Part shown: positions 43,401 through 55,992 of the stretch, in pieces | How positions within the stretch are numbered: position 1 is the first letter of the stretch | How the letters are laid out: each line of letters starts with the position of its first letter | Notes under the pieces: generated by a model | The model's database searches: none | What the model was told of the DNA's origin: nothing | Seen by the model: only the letters and a program-made list of their open reading frames with translations | Made by a program: the position numbers and the translations under genes | Source of the DNA: Adineta steineri | Lineage: Eukaryota; Rotifera; Eurotatoria; Adinetida; Adinetidae | Length of the DNA stretch: 64,000 bases | Direction of reading: 5' to 3' | Assembly: GCA_905250115.1 (NCBI GenBank) | Contig: CAJNOI010000079.1 | Location: forward strand, 91,260-155,259

Positions 43401-46400
43401 TTGTTTATTGAATTTCAATATCATATAATCATGTGAACATGTCTTCCCTTGATTTTGCCAAAGTCTGTACTACTTAGACATTTATATTATATTTTAATAT
43501 GATGCAGAGAGAGAAAATACACAGAATAGTCTCGAATAGAGGTGATATTGAACAATCATATGTTCTCTTTTGTTTCATCGACAAAAAGAGTTTGTAAATA
43601 ATAATGATTATTCACATAAGGAACATATACAAAAAGAAAAAGTATATTGAAAACTATTGAAATTTATTTGATATTTTATAAATTTTGATTGATTTTTTTT
43701 GTTAAATAGATAATTCATCGAGTGTTCAATCTGTGTATTCATCAATGTTAACAAAAAATCATCCAACATACTCTCCTACTGGTTGTGATCTTCCAAACTA
43801 CTATTATGAAGCCATACAAATGAATGTCAATGAAAGTCGTTATTATAGTCTTAGTAGCGACAGCACTATCGATACATATGGCTACATGTATACAGACAAT
43901 TTTTATCCATCTGATTCACTTAAAAATGTAATTGTGGTGAATGGTACCAGTTTGAGTACAGATAAGTCCGGATTCAGAATTTTTCTTCAGTCTACCGCTG
44001 CAAATATACTGGTTGTGACAACATATAGTCCAAATGTAACAGGAAATTTCTCCATTATTATGTCTGGCATCAATAATGTCACCTTCGAACGTCTAAGTGA
44101 GTGTCTATAACAACCTTTGTAAATATCGGCGCAGAAATACAAAGCATAGAAAGTCTACGTATACTTATTTTTCATTCTGTATTCATCACAAATCTAGAAA
44201 ATTTTTCTATTGAATAGAGATCGTTATTTCAAAAAAGAATTTTCACATGATAAACATCATTTCACAGAAATACTCGAACGAACATGAAGAAGTAAACCGA
44301 AAAATGTAATTATAAGATCTAAATTACAACAATTTATCGATATTTCATTGCTTAACGGAAACTTTTAAACTATTGAGATTATGTGGATTTGAATAAATAA
44401 CAGCAATGTTACCATAGATTCGCAGTTATCGTTTACCCTCGCATCCAAAAGAGTGAAAATACAACAAGTGCTGATAGTTAGAGTTCCTTATCTGTCTGGT
44501 AGAAAGAACTGTTATGAGTAATTTAAAAGTGATCGACATGTGCTATTGAAATACTCTCTATGGGTTTTGATATCATCATATATAAAATAATCTTGAACAA
44601 ATTATTAACGGTCGTTTGTCTCATGTCATCGATGCATTGGTATGATGATCATAAAGTAATAAACATCAGTTGTAGTAACTCTCTAGTATGTTCTTAGCTA
44701 ATATATATCCGAAACTGAATGATTAAGCTTGAGAGTCCTTCGTGAGATCAGCCTTCTATCGAATGTTACACATAGTGATACTTATAGGAAAGAAATTACG
44801 CTTAAGTAACTGTTATCAGACAGCATTCGACATTATAAAATAGTCGAAAAAAATAGATATTCGTCTTTTTCCTCTTTGATCCTACAATAGATGTTACTTG
44901 TGAGACAAATAGAAGATTTATGTAATAAGTAAAAATTAAGTAAATGGGACATTTTTATTTAGTGTTAGATTTGATCTTTGATATTGAGAAGAACGAAAAT
45001 AGTTGAAACAGAATCGAAAATGGTACTTTTTTCATGATTTCGATATGATAGAATATTTCACAATTGACAAGACAAATTCTTTTTATAAATAAAATAAGGA
45101 TTTAACTAACTTGTACGAAAATAATCAAGAAATCATAAACAAAATTCTGTTTTCATCACTTTTCGAAATCAATACGTGTGGGTAACATCAAATCTTTACG
45201 CGAAATGATTGATCTCACAGAGAAGAATGAAAGTTATTCTTCGCGCTTCTGTTCCGCCGCAGTAAAATGTTTATTTCAATTGAAATATTTTTTTATTTAT
45301 ACTAAACACAAATTTATCTGACTAGGTTTTTTTTAAAATAGCTTTAACCGTGTCAAGATGTTTAACTAATGACATCGTAATAAAAACAAAACTCGTTAAG
45401 ACGATGTTTTCACAATACCTAGAAAATGTTTGGAAAACATTGCGATGATATAAACTTACGAATAAAAAACATTACTTGTTTAAATATACGCATCTTTTCT
45501 TATTTCCTCCCTAAATATTTTCAAAATAAGACATTCAACGTTGTTGATAAATTTTAATTCAATATTTTCACACAAACAAATCGTTTTATTTATTGTTTTT
45601 GTAAAAAATTTTCTCATAGATTTGCGAGTTAAAAAATATGCAAAATTCACAATTTTAATCAAGAAAAATAAGAGTGTAGGTGAGTGTGGATGTGACACTC
45701 GAATAACACCTACACCCGCACTCACACCTATGTTCATCCTTTTAGAATACCCAAAACTAATTCTCAGTCCCAACATTGAGTACACCCGACAGAGATAAGT
45801 TGTTAGCGGAATAAATAGGAATTTCTTATAAAATTAAAACAACGATTGGCTGGGTGCAATATATCGTTTTAAAGTAAGGTATTTCTTGATACAAATTCAA
45901 CAAAACTTTGATTAAGTGCTACAGATATTCTCGAAAGATGGAATTTTAATGAGACAACTATCTATAATATCTTTTGTTACAGTTTCTTCATTAAATTTCG
46001 ATACAAAATCGTTTTTTCAACATTTTCTTCATTTATCTCATCAGAAATACCATTACTACAATATCCATAGATTCTCTTGAAATAAACAAAATTAGAGCAA
46101 TATAATCAACTTTCTCTGCCGAAATGATTATTAAACAAACATTATGGTTTCTTAGTGTTTTCTCGACGAACGTTGGCTGAACGTATTAGATAGATCTTTG
46201 CCATCAAATCTTCACTCTATAGATGTATATTTGAAAGGCAAACGACATTGAAAGAGTTTTTAAATTCATCTGAATATGTTATGAATAGAATACTGATCGA
46301 TTTGTGTTTTTTTTACCAGATACTTCATCAGTTGTCCAGTCTATGTATTCATCGGAACTAACAGCGAATCATCAAATGTATCATGGACATTCTTGTGAGA

Positions 46401-49400
46401 AATCAAACTATTACTATGAAACTATACAAATCGCCGTAATCACCAATGGACTCTATACGATTGCAAGTAACAGTACTGTCATTAGATACGGATATATCTA
46501 CAAGGACATTTTCGATCCATTCAATCCATCTGTAAATTTAATCTTGCAGAATGTTTTGGGATGCAGCAATAAGCATTTTCGACTGCCCGTGAGCCTGATA
46601 GTCAATGTTAGATACATATTGGTCGTAACAACACTTTCTAAAGATGCGACAGGATCATTTTCAGTCATTGTGTCTGGGCCAGCAAACACCCGTATCAAAC
46701 GTATTAGTAAGTATTCATACTTTTTTCTCATAGTTAGCGTCATGTTTCCCCATTGTTTCCTAGGACAGAAAGGGGATTGAAATTGGCAGAAAGCCTAAAG
46801 TTTTATCATACAGTGTCTTTGTATGATCTTCTGGAGGATCCCGAAACAAAAAACACTTAGACTATGCACTTGCGATAAGTTTTGAACGACAAAGAGTGTT
46901 TTCATTATGCATCTTGTCGGATAACTGGTAATACGTAAGAACTCAAAATTCAGGTTTTTATCTAAGTTTATCAAGAGAATCTGAATGTTTCAGTAAAAAT
47001 TTCTTGAAATTTTGACAAAACTCAGATGTCTTCGTCAAATTTGTGGCATAAATTGATTGTCTACAGCCTCCTTGATCTCCAAAGCTTGATTAGTACAGAA
47101 GTTTGAAACCAAAGAAGAACGGACGAAGTCAGTGTATATTCTACATTTTTATGTTGTTATGGAAATATTTTGGGAAGTTAGAGAATAATCTTTCAAAAGA
47201 TCGTTTCATGATGATTCGGCATTGATACTGCTAATATGATGCAAATCCAAAAATATGTTGTGAAAATATTGATTATAAAAAAGGAAATTTCAGTGACTGT
47301 GTTCGATGTAGTTGGTCATAATATCTGGTTATTTCTATTTCTATTTTTATGATGCTTTTTTCAAACTGTTCCGCATTAACTTTGAATTAGATCTTTTTAT
47401 CAGTGAAATTCGGGGGATAATCTATTAATTTGCTTAATAGCATATCTTCAAATTCACTAATTCTCATATAACATTGATTCCATTCGAAATAATATTTAAC
47501 TATATAGTGTTTCGAATATACTTTCTTTATTTTGTATATTTGTTGTTATGGAGGATATATCAAGTTAATAAGGATAGATAATACAGAAACATTGATGAAA
47601 TAACCTTTATTATTAATGATTACCCATTGTAATAATCAAAAAATACGTGAAACTACATATAACTAAGAATAGGAGCATTTCACAATAAATCACTATTTTT
47701 TCATAGAATTTCATTCGTTTCTGTATTCATCTTTTACTATTATAGTATAGAATAAATGAATCTTTTGTTAAATATTACTTCTTATAGCAACTTAATTAGA
47801 AAATTAAATTATTTTGATTCTCAGCAACAAACCACACGATATAGATAAGTCGATGAAAACGATAAATGTATGTAGACAACCGATCCTCCATTGCATGAGT
47901 TCTGAAGATTGAAAAAGAAAAAGCTCTTCATCAGATACAACTATTGAATACTCATCGATTGAGGCATTGCTGTCAGTTCACTATCGAACTTTCATCCTTT
48001 GTTTAGTTCGTTGACTTGTTACAGTTTTCTAGTAAGACAAAGAATTTTTGAATAACTTTCAGTCTCCCTGCAATATTGATATAATGCCAGACTAAATATA
48101 TATTGATTGATTTATTTTAATTGTTATGATTATAATATGATACTTGTCTTGTGAAAACACATGTTAACAATGAAAATTAGTTTTCTTATTATCCACTGCT
48201 GAGTCAAATTTCTTTATGTCGTATCAAAAATTGGCAAATATTTCCTTCAAAGTGATGAATGAATGATTTGTCAGAGATCTTTGATACAAAAAAAGCACAT
48301 TAATCATAAAACTTCACTTGTTCTAATAGAGCTTTACTTGACATTTCATATATTTTATTGTAACTGATCAAAGATCTACTTTCATGAATTTCTAATCATA
48401 AATGATCTAAATATCTTTATCAAACTTATTTTTACGCATCGAACAAAATAGTTATTTAACTCTAGTAGACCAAAGTTTAAATCGTTGTTTTATTTTTTTA
48501 GTAAATCCTGACAAATGTATTATTGGTGGTTCATGTAATGTTCAAACTAAAGGTATTGGCATAACTATTGATGATATTTTACGTTATGAAATTAATCGAA
48601 ATGTGATATTGAAGCAGCAACCGCTATTAGTAAAAATGAGTGTTGCTTTAACAATGATTATATTTTTTATGGGTTTAATCAGTAGTATTTTATCACTTTT
48701 AACATTTCAAAATGCAAATTTACGAAAAGTTGGATGTGGAATATATCTTTTAGCATCTTCAATAACTTCTCTTCTCACAATTTCTATGTTTACAATCAAT
48801 TTTTGGTTTATTCTTCTCACTCAAATGAATTCATCCATTAATTTATCTATTCGTCGAATTGGATGTATTTCTATTGAACCTCTTCTCAAACTTTTTCTTT
48901 ATTTTGATACATGGCTTAATGCTTGTGTTGCTATTGAACGAGCAATTCATGTTTATCAAGGTGTTCATTTTAATAAACAAAAGAGTAAACGTCTTGCTCG
49001 ATGGATTATATTTATCTTACCATTTTGTATCACAGCTACAATCATTCATGAACCTTTACATCGCAATGTTTTCGAATATAAAGTGAAGGGCGACGGGTAT
49101 GAAACGATAAAAGAAATACATAGATGGTGTGTAATTCAGTATTCCCGTGCTGTTCAAGATTACAATACAGCCATTCTTTTCGTTCATCTTATTGGTCCAT
49201 TTATTGCTAATCTCTTTTCTGCTTCATTCATCATTTTTGGAACTGCTCGACAACGATCATTAGCTCAGACGAACCAAAATTACATCACACATATTCGTGA
49301 ACAATTACGTGAACATAAACAATTAGTGATTAGTCCAGCAATTCTACTTATACTATCCATACCGCGTTTGATCATTTCATTATTATCTGGATGTGTGAAG

Positions 49401-49553
49401 GTGTCTGATAAACCTTGGTTATATCTTTGTGCTTATTTCATTTCATTCACTCCATCTATACTTGTCTTTGTTGTATTTGTCGTTCCATCAGAATTATACA
49501 GAAAAACACTAAAAGAAACATTAAGAAACTGGCAAGGACGATTTCGTCAATGA
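40481..49553 (+). CDS. Chimeric receptor: signal peptide, NHL propeller, two duplicated beta-sandwich domains, 7TM
   Basis: Exons 40481-40559, 41232-42119, 43710-44096, 46320-46706 and 48502-49553 all join at phase 1 to 930 aa. Exon 1 is a signal peptide (FIMLLLVMINQISG). Exon 2 is an NHL beta-propeller (YPKGIFVDINFDLYVADAAN with HRIQ, GVVLDADKYLFIVDRFNHRI, LSFDSYGNIFITDAYTSN). Exons 3 and 4 are exactly 387 nt each and encode the same domain twice (SSVQSVYSS then NYYYEAIQ; SSVVQSMYSS then NYYYETIQ; both reach ILVVTT and GxFS), a pre-peptidase-C-terminal-like beta-sandwich. Exon 5 has a Cys-bearing linker and a class A-like 7TM (WLNACVAIERAIHVYQG after TM3, VISPAILLILSIPRLIISLL in TM6). The protein looks like an adhesion-type sensor with a large ectodomain. 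The 0.7-2.2 kb introns are far longer than elsewhere in the window. Related NHL-7TM proteins exist in rotifers from memory; the ligand is unknown. Confidence 0.85.
40619..40678. repeat. TGTGGG-type hairpin in intron 1 of the receptor gene
   Basis: ATCTTGAGAGCGTGGTTGTG left arm and GTACCCACACTCTCAAAAA right arm. It lies about 60 bp after the first splice donor. Confidence 0.65.
43281..43371. repeat. TGTGGG-type hairpin in intron 2 of the receptor gene
   Basis: GAGGGAGTGTGAGTGTGAGG left arm and TTCACCCACACCCACACTCA right arm. The loop is longer than usual (about 50 bp) and contains an extra GGGCGATGGGT. Confidence 0.65.
45670..45728. repeat. TGTGGG-type hairpin in intron 3 of the receptor gene
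   Basis: AGAGTGTAGGTGAGTGTGGA left arm and ACACCTACACCCGCACTCAC right arm, with a loop of about 18 bp. The arms pair well. Confidence 0.7.
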
Positions 49554-49559
49554 AATGTG

Positions 49560-50552
49560 TGTCTTATTTTCAAATATTACATACCAGACTCTCATAACAT
49601 ATACATATGATATTATCAATATGATTAAGCCATGCAATCAATAATTAAACTTATAATCATTGTTTCTTATACGCCTTCGAACAGTTGCTATGAAAAAAGA
49701 AACAATCAACTGAGTGTCATGTTGTTGAATTATATAGAAAATAAAAAATAATCGTGACAACATAAATCTCTCTGGAGTGAATTATACTTTCGAATAAATT
49801 TTGCAGTCTTGTTCATATTCTTTCATTCAGCAATTAATAATGAGAACAAGGTTCTTGTTGGTATTGATTTGATTAAAGACTATTTATCATATCAAAATAA
49901 AAAGATTTTTCTCAGTAGAGTTGGTGCGAATATGGTGTGTTAAAGACGCATCTTGAGGGAGTAGATACGGGATAGTTTAGACACACACCCTAATTAGTAC
50001 TAATTTTTTTTGGTGATTTATGTTTGATAGCACCTGAGATTTTGCGGATCTTCCGAATTCAAATAATCAAATGCGTCTAATAAATCTAAAGCTGTTAACA
50101 TTTCATTATTTTCCAAAAAAATCAAATACATCATCTAATTTACGATTTAAATCTGATTTAATGCATTAATATTCATAGATTTTATAAAAACAAAAAGAAA
50201 AAAAAGTTTGTTGTCTTATCATTTTTGAAAAGATAAACAGTACTGAAAAAAAAGAATACTACTCGTGGTTAATGTTAGTATTCAGCAAATATTTGTTTTG
50301 TCTTCAAAACTATGAAAGATATTTTATCTGTTAGTCAAAATGTTGTCTCGTTTATAATAAAATTCAATTTTTTTAAAGTAATTTTATTAATAGAAAATGG
50401 AAGATTAAATAAGACAAAAACATGCATAAGTAATCCATGATTAAGTAAACGTATGTCTTTTTGAAATATTTTAGATTAAAAAAAAGAGTTTTACTTATAA
50501 ATATAAAAAAAGAATTGTTTTTGTTTTTTTACTTTAGGAATATATAGAGAAA
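49560..50552. other. No gene seen; one TGTGGG-type hairpin
   Basis: Spacer between the receptor and the C2-domain gene, with a diverged hairpin at 49949-49992. Confidence 0.5.
49949..49992. repeat. TGTGGG-type hairpin, diverged
   Basis: CATCTTGAGGGAGTAG left end is canonical. The right arm ACACACACCCTAAT is short. Confidence 0.45.
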
Positions 50553-51892
50553 ATGGCATATTCAATCTCGTCTGGCATAGAACGAACATTAATCTGTCCT
50601 CCAACAATTAATAATAAATTCAAGGAAATAATCTATTGTGATTTTCATATTAAATTTCATGGAGCTCAAGTATATTAATTCATCTATGATTATATTTCTG
50701 TTATTTAAATATTATTTAGAATTTACCAAAAATGGATCTTATTGGAACTGCTGATCCTTATTTTCGAGCACAAATTGATGATGGACAAATTGAATTTATG
50801 TATATAAATTTTTATTTTCTCCAAAATTTTATTTAACTATTATCTTATAGTTCATCTTGTACTGTTAACACATTAAATCCTATTTGGAATGAAGAATGGA
50901 TAGTACGAAATGTTCCATCAACAGGCAAACTTTTTGTTACAGTTTATGATAAAGATGATGATACAATCTATGATGATTATATTGGTAATTTTCAAATAGA
51001 TCTTCAACCAATAGAAAATGAATTCATAACAATATATGGTCCTGGAAATATGAAACGAGGAGTATTTGAATTAACTATAATATCAATTCCACGTTCTTCC
51101 GATACATTAAATCTACGTCCTTATATGTTCGATGGTCCCGTTCGTTTTTCTCGTCATAGTTCTTTAACTGCAGGTCGTTTAACCAAAATCAATGATGAAC
51201 GACTTTATTCTACATGGGAAATCTATTTAAAACGTATCGATATTTATTTCGATAAACATAAAAAACAAAAATATAATTCATCCTATCAAGCAGCTAAATC
51301 AATATTTGAAGGTCCTATGTCACATGCAGTTCAATCTGTTATTAAACAAGCTCATCGAGTTCTATATGCTAAACATACAACAAATGAATTTGGTTTATTA
51401 AACTCTAATAAAGATCTATGGAATTTATTAATAGATACAAATACATATAATATAAAGCCATGTGTTTATACATATATTATTGAAGATTATACATGGCGTT
51501 TTAGTGAAACAGGTGCTTCATTTTTTGTTGATTTTGTATCTAAACATGCATTACATGCGAATTGTTCACAAACAGTTTATTATGCTGGTGAATTTCATCC
51601 AAGACCCATAGGTGGTTGGAATCAATATGATCCAAATGAAGCATTTGATTGGAATCAATGGGAATTAGTCATTGATAATGGTTCAGGTACATATGCACCT
51701 GATTTAAAACTTTTAAATAAATTAAAAGATTTATTAACATTTAATTTTCCTCATTTAAATATTATTACCTATGATTTTAAAGATCCAAAATTAAAATCAA
51801 GTATTGAAGCATGTCGAGATTTTGCTAAAAGTCCAAAATCAAAATCAACAAAAACTCTTAAATATCTCATAAGATCACCAGTACTTCATTAA
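50553..51892 (+). CDS. C2-domain protein, three exons
   Basis: Exons 50553-50669, 50720-50799 and 50851-51892 join in frame to 412 aa (introns 50 and 51 bp). Residues about 27-140 are a C2 domain: CDFHIKFHGAQNLPKMDLIG with TADPYF, the Asp-containing calcium loop 1, then LNPIWNEEW and LFVTVYDKDDDTIYDDYIG, loop 3 with several Asp. Calcium-dependent membrane binding is therefore likely. The C-terminal ~270 residues are unfamiliar. They contain TYIIEDYTWRFSETGASFFV with DFVSKHALHANC and a Trp/Asp-rich GGWNQYDPNEAFDWNQWELV segment. No lipase or kinase motif is seen. The gene appears intact. Confidence 0.8.
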
Positions 51893-52066
51893 CTTTTATT
51901 TTTCTTTCTAAAAATAAATGAAATCTAATATAATAATCTATGATAAAAAATATGACTTGGGTGCGAATTATAACTAATTATAGATATAGACATTGTCTGA
52001 TAAAATAATGAGCTATTAATATTTATTAAATTTTAATGAGAAAAAAAGAAAAGTTTACTAGTCATT

Positions 52067-53072
52067 CTATCTTGTATTTGTGTTTATGAGAAATAATGGT
52101 CGAGAAATAATAGAAATTTGATGATGATGAATGAAATTAATACATTGTGTTCGAAGACTATGTCGAAAGAATTCACTTGTTAATGTATTTAGATAGAATG
52201 TTTTACAGTAATTCATATAATAAAACCATCGTGCGACATAACTGAATATAATATAAAGAAGAAAAGATAATGAATTATATGATAATCTACTAAAGAAACC
52301 AAATAGATAAATGACGATATATGGAGTATTTAAAAGAATAGTAAGGGATACTTGTACTAATAACATTGTTATCATATGTGTATTTTGTCGATTGACAACA
52401 GTTGATGTTGGATGATGATTATTTTCTGGTTGACTATGAACACGTCGACGACTTATTTTTATATTAAGAAATATTAATAAACCAAATAAAGATAAAAGAA
52501 ATGGAACTATCGCTCCATTAAATAATGGAAATTGTAGCGGAATTTGTTTGAACTATGCATTCATTTTTCTCTGGACTATAATCATAAGCTATTGGAATAT
52601 GTAATCCAAATAGAACCCATATCATAAAAATTGCACAAACTACCATACGGCTCACCTTTAAATTACTACATTTTCGTAGTATTGGATTTAATGAACTAGC
52701 AAAGTATCGATCAATTGTTGCAAATGTTATGTAACTCGATGATAAACATGGTAAAAGTAAAAGAATGTAATTTCCAAATTTACACCAAGTTCGCGTTGAA
52801 TAAATACGATTTGATAATTATGGATTGTATCTTGTTATGATTTGCATTAAAACAAATGCATGCATTATATTCAAATCAATAATTGAACTTGATAAGAAAT
52901 AAGTGGCACATGGATTTGTTCGAATTTGTTTTTGTCGAAATGTAAATATATTTAGAATAGCTCCTATACTACCGATAATATAGAGTATAATAATCATATA
53001 TGAATCCATAATTAAAAGAATTTCAGATGTACGAGCAATAATAAAAGTAAAGTCTATTGTTGTGTTTGACAT
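52067..53072 (-). pseudogene. Dead GPCR copy, tandem paralogue of the downstream receptor
   Basis: Most of the sequence matches the GPCR at 53210-54175 almost residue by residue (SYMIIILYIIGSIGAILNI; NPCATYFLSSSIID; IYSTRTWCK; MITMLLVQVSLTILLNTPYI). It has a nonsense TAA after ITRYNP (52818-52820) and a deletion of about 25 bp at about 52535-52545 that removes the start of TM5 and shifts the frame. The ATG (53072) and a complete 3' end remain. The two copies lie head to tail, 138 bp apart, so this is a local duplication with decay of one member. Confidence 0.85.
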
Positions 53073-53209
53073 TTTCAAGACAAATGAATCAACAGCTGGG
53101 ATTATAGAACAAGAAAGAGATGACGACGACTAATTATAGAAGCAAGATTTGAATTACAAACTCAAATATCATTTTCGGATTATAAAAAGAAACTAATTAT
53201 AGAATACTT

Positions 53210-54175
53210 CTATATTATTCGATGATGACGAAAAAATTGAGTAAATTGTTTATAGAGACTTTTCCGAAATAGATCACTTGCTAATGTGTTTATATAGAAT
53301 GTTTTACAATAATTCATATAATAAAACCATCGTGCTATATAACTGAATATAATATAAAGAAGAACAGATAACGCATCGGCTGGTAGTTTTCTGTAGAAAC
53401 TTAATAAATAAATCACGATATATGGAGTATTTAAAAGTATAGTAAGAGAGACTTGTACTAATAACATTGTTATCATATGTGTATTTTGTCGATTGACAAT
53501 AACTGATGTTGGATGATGATTATTTTCTGGTTGACTATGAACACGTCGACGACTTATTTTTATATTAAGAAAAATTAATAAACCAAATAAAGATAAAAGA
53601 AATGGAACAATAACTCCATTAAATAATGAAAAGAAAAATCCATCGATGATAATAAACGTTGTGGCTGAATTTGTTTCAACTGTACATTCATTTTCCTCTG
53701 GACTATAATCATACGCAATGGGAATATGTATTCCAAATAAAACCCATATAATCAAAACTATACATATTATCATACGACTAACTTTTAAATTACTACATTT
53801 TCGTAGAGTTTGATTTAATGAACTAGCAAAATATCGATCAATTGTTGCAAATGCTATATAACTTGATGATAAACATGGTAAAAGTAAAAGAATGTAATTT
53901 CCAAGTTTACACCAAGTTCGTGTTGAATATATTTGGTCATAAAGTGATTTATTAAATGTAATAATAATATTTAGTAATATAGATGTATTCATTATACAAA
54001 AATCAATAATTGAACTTGACAAGAAATAAGTTGCACATGGATTTGATCGAATTTGTTTTTGGCGAAATGTTATTATATTTAGAATAGCTCCTATACTACC
54101 GATGATATAAAGTATAATAATCATGTATGAATCCATACTTAAAAGAATTTGTGATACTCGAGTTATATCTAACAT
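53210..54175 (-). CDS. Rhodopsin-like GPCR, rotifer-type orphan
   Basis: 321-aa single-exon seven-TM receptor. TM1 is YMIIILYIIGSIGAILNIIT (about 14-33). TM2 has YFLSSSIIDFCIM and TM3 ends in IAFATIDRYFASS (DRY kept). TM4 is MIICIVLIIWVLFGIHIP and TM5 is VIVPFLLSLFGLLIFL. TM6 is MLLVQVSLTILLNTPYIVIY with its Pro, and TM7 is LLYIIFSYIARWFYYMNYCK. The usual Cys pair is present (TWCKLG in loop 1 and NECTVE in loop 2). The third loop is basic (ISRRRVHSQPENN). A decayed copy follows directly at 52067-53072. It belongs to the same broad receptor expansion as the genes at 21272 and 25982. Ligand unknown. Confidence 0.88.
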   Translation of the reverse strand: MLDITRVSQILLSMDSYMIIILYIIGSIGAILNIITFRQKQIRSNPCATYFLSSSIIDFCIMNTSILLNIIITFNKSLYDQIYSTRTWCKLGNYILLLLPCLSSSYIAFATIDRYFASSLNQTLRKCSNLKVSRMIICIVLIIWVLFGIHIPIAYDYSPEENECTVETNSATTFIIIDGFFFSLFNGVIVPFLLSLFGLLIFLNIKISRRRVHSQPENNHHPTSVIVNRQNTHMITMLLVQVSLTILLNTPYIVIYLLSFYRKLPADALSVLLYIIFSYIARWFYYMNYCKTFYINTLASDLFRKSLYKQFTQFFRHHRII

Positions 54176-54652
54176 TTTCTTATAATGTATCTTAGATAAA
54201 ATGAAGACGATTTTTTTAACCTACATAATAGACTTACGGATTGTAATATAATAGAAAAAATAATTATGAAAAATAGTGATGAGTTCTTAATGAGAAAATG
54301 TATTAGAGAAAGCCGAAGATCACAATACTAATTATTTGTACACCTGATAAGATAAAATTTGAGAAATAGAATATTCTATTAATGAGATATCACTAAGATT
54401 TCAATAAAAAATGACGTAAATAGTTAGTACGTAAAACTATTGATTATTAAAAATATTCTATGTATGAAAACGTATACCTTTAGACAATTGTCTGTTTTAA
54501 GCATTATTCTAAAATTGAATAATGAAATATAACTCTTCTTATTACACTGAAAGTAATTGTATATTTGAGTATATTATTAAAAGTTAACTCCTACGCTTGT
54601 CTTTTTAATGTACATGGAAATAATATATCTTCTCATTATGATGAATACAGTA

Positions 54653-54717
54653 GAGGGTGTGGGTATCGGTGAAGTGAAATACTCCATCTCTTGAGCCACA
54701 CCCACATTCACGCCCTA
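54653..54717. repeat. TGTGGG-type hairpin copy
   Basis: GAGGGTGTGGGTATCGGTG left arm and AGCCACACCCACATTCACGC right arm. Confidence 0.6.
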
Positions 54718-55122
54718 CGTATATGTGTCAGACAGAATTAAGGTTTAGGCAAAATTAAACTTCATTTTAAAATTATTCTATTCTATGATCATATGGTTTT
54801 AAAATTTTCAAAAAATAATTCAGTTGTTATTATTATTTTAAATTTTTCAAAGTTGTAAAGTTCTTAAGTTGTATTCAATCAAAAATGAATATGTTCTTGG
54901 AAGATGTAGAGTTCGCAAGATGTATTAAATAAAAAATGAATATAGTTTTAGGAAAATGTAGAGTGCGGAAGATGTTTAAAACAAAATATAACGAAAACTG
55001 TTTTAAAGAAGATCATAAATTTTTTTTCATCAGTGAGGTGGGTAGAATGATTATTTTTATCCCATTGAGTAAGTTTTATGATTTCCACCCAATAAAATAT
55101 TTTAAAATAAGTTTTTCTTAAT

Positions 55123-55205
55123 CAATTGATACGTTAATGATCTTACCAATTGATACGTTAATGATCTTACCAATTGATACGTTAATGATCTTACCAATTG
55201 TTACT
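55123..55205. repeat. 24-bp tandem repeat
   Basis: Three almost identical copies of CAATTGATACGTTAATGATC plus TTAC, and a partial fourth. Since 24 is divisible by 3, the minus-strand frame reads a repeated eight-residue unit (GKIINVSI), but nothing indicates it is translated. Confidence 0.8.
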
Positions 55206-55688
55206 AATTTATCCGACCAAAAAAACAAAAAAAAATTCAAATTTTCGCGCGGAAAGAAAAGCAAATTTTGCCTGGGACATATATGTAGGTTTTGGTATGT
55301 CAGAGTTGAAATGTGAGTTATGATAATGTGTATACAAGTGTTTGAGTGAAGTGTGTAAAATCGATGTGAATGGATTGACATTGATAAAAGAAAAGTATAA
55401 TATCTGCATTCAAATCGAACCTGTTGGCTTGGTCTCTCGTTTGGAGAAATTAGTCGAATATATTTCAAGTTAACAGTCATTACAGACGTCCATTTAAACG
55501 TATTTATCTGTTTATCCGAGCTGTCACACAACAGGCGTGAGTCTTTCTTTTAGCTTTATTAACGGTAAAATAATAATAAAATGCTGTACGATATAATTTA
55601 TTACAGTCCACGATGAAGAATGAAGAGAAAAATAAAAATAAATTTATGAGATAACAACAACATCTGATATCAAATTGATTATAAAAAG

Positions 55689-55756
55689 AAGGGTGTGGGT
55701 TTGGGTGCGAGTGTAAGATAAAAACAAAACAATCGCACTCATACCCACACTCAAGA
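55689..55756. repeat. TGTGGG-type hairpin copy
   Basis: AGGGTGTGGGTTTGGGTGCG left arm and CGCACTCATACCCACACTCA right arm, with an A-rich loop. Confidence 0.7.
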
Positions 55757-55992
55757 ATAATAGTATTTTAAAATTGTTTGTGGGTAAAAATCATTCTGAA
55801 AAAATTAAAAACAGCATCTTTAAGGGTAACTCGTTTAGGTGTACCCAAGCATAAAAAAAAAATGATGAAAGAAGCTTTGCTTAAATTTTGAATTGCCGAC
55901 ATCTTATAAGCAGTTAGAAGAATAACAAAAGCAGTAGGCATTAATTATATAAATATATAACAGTCTTGTATCAAAAAATAATTGTAGTTACT

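Larger units (their letters stand above)
54180..55992. other. No convincing gene; hairpins and small tandem repeats
   Basis: The spacer holds two TGTGGG hairpins, an imperfect ~52-bp duplication (about 54880-54985, GAATATgTTcTtGGAAgATG-like units) and a 24-bp tandem repeat. The minus frame 55118-55531 spans the tandem repeat and looks incidental. Confidence 0.45.

Noticed and set aside
55118..55531. 137-aa minus-strand frame ending in an eight-residue repeat
   Set aside because: The repeat is the 24-bp tandem DNA repeat in a multiple-of-three frame; upstream residues show no protein-like pattern or usable splice context.
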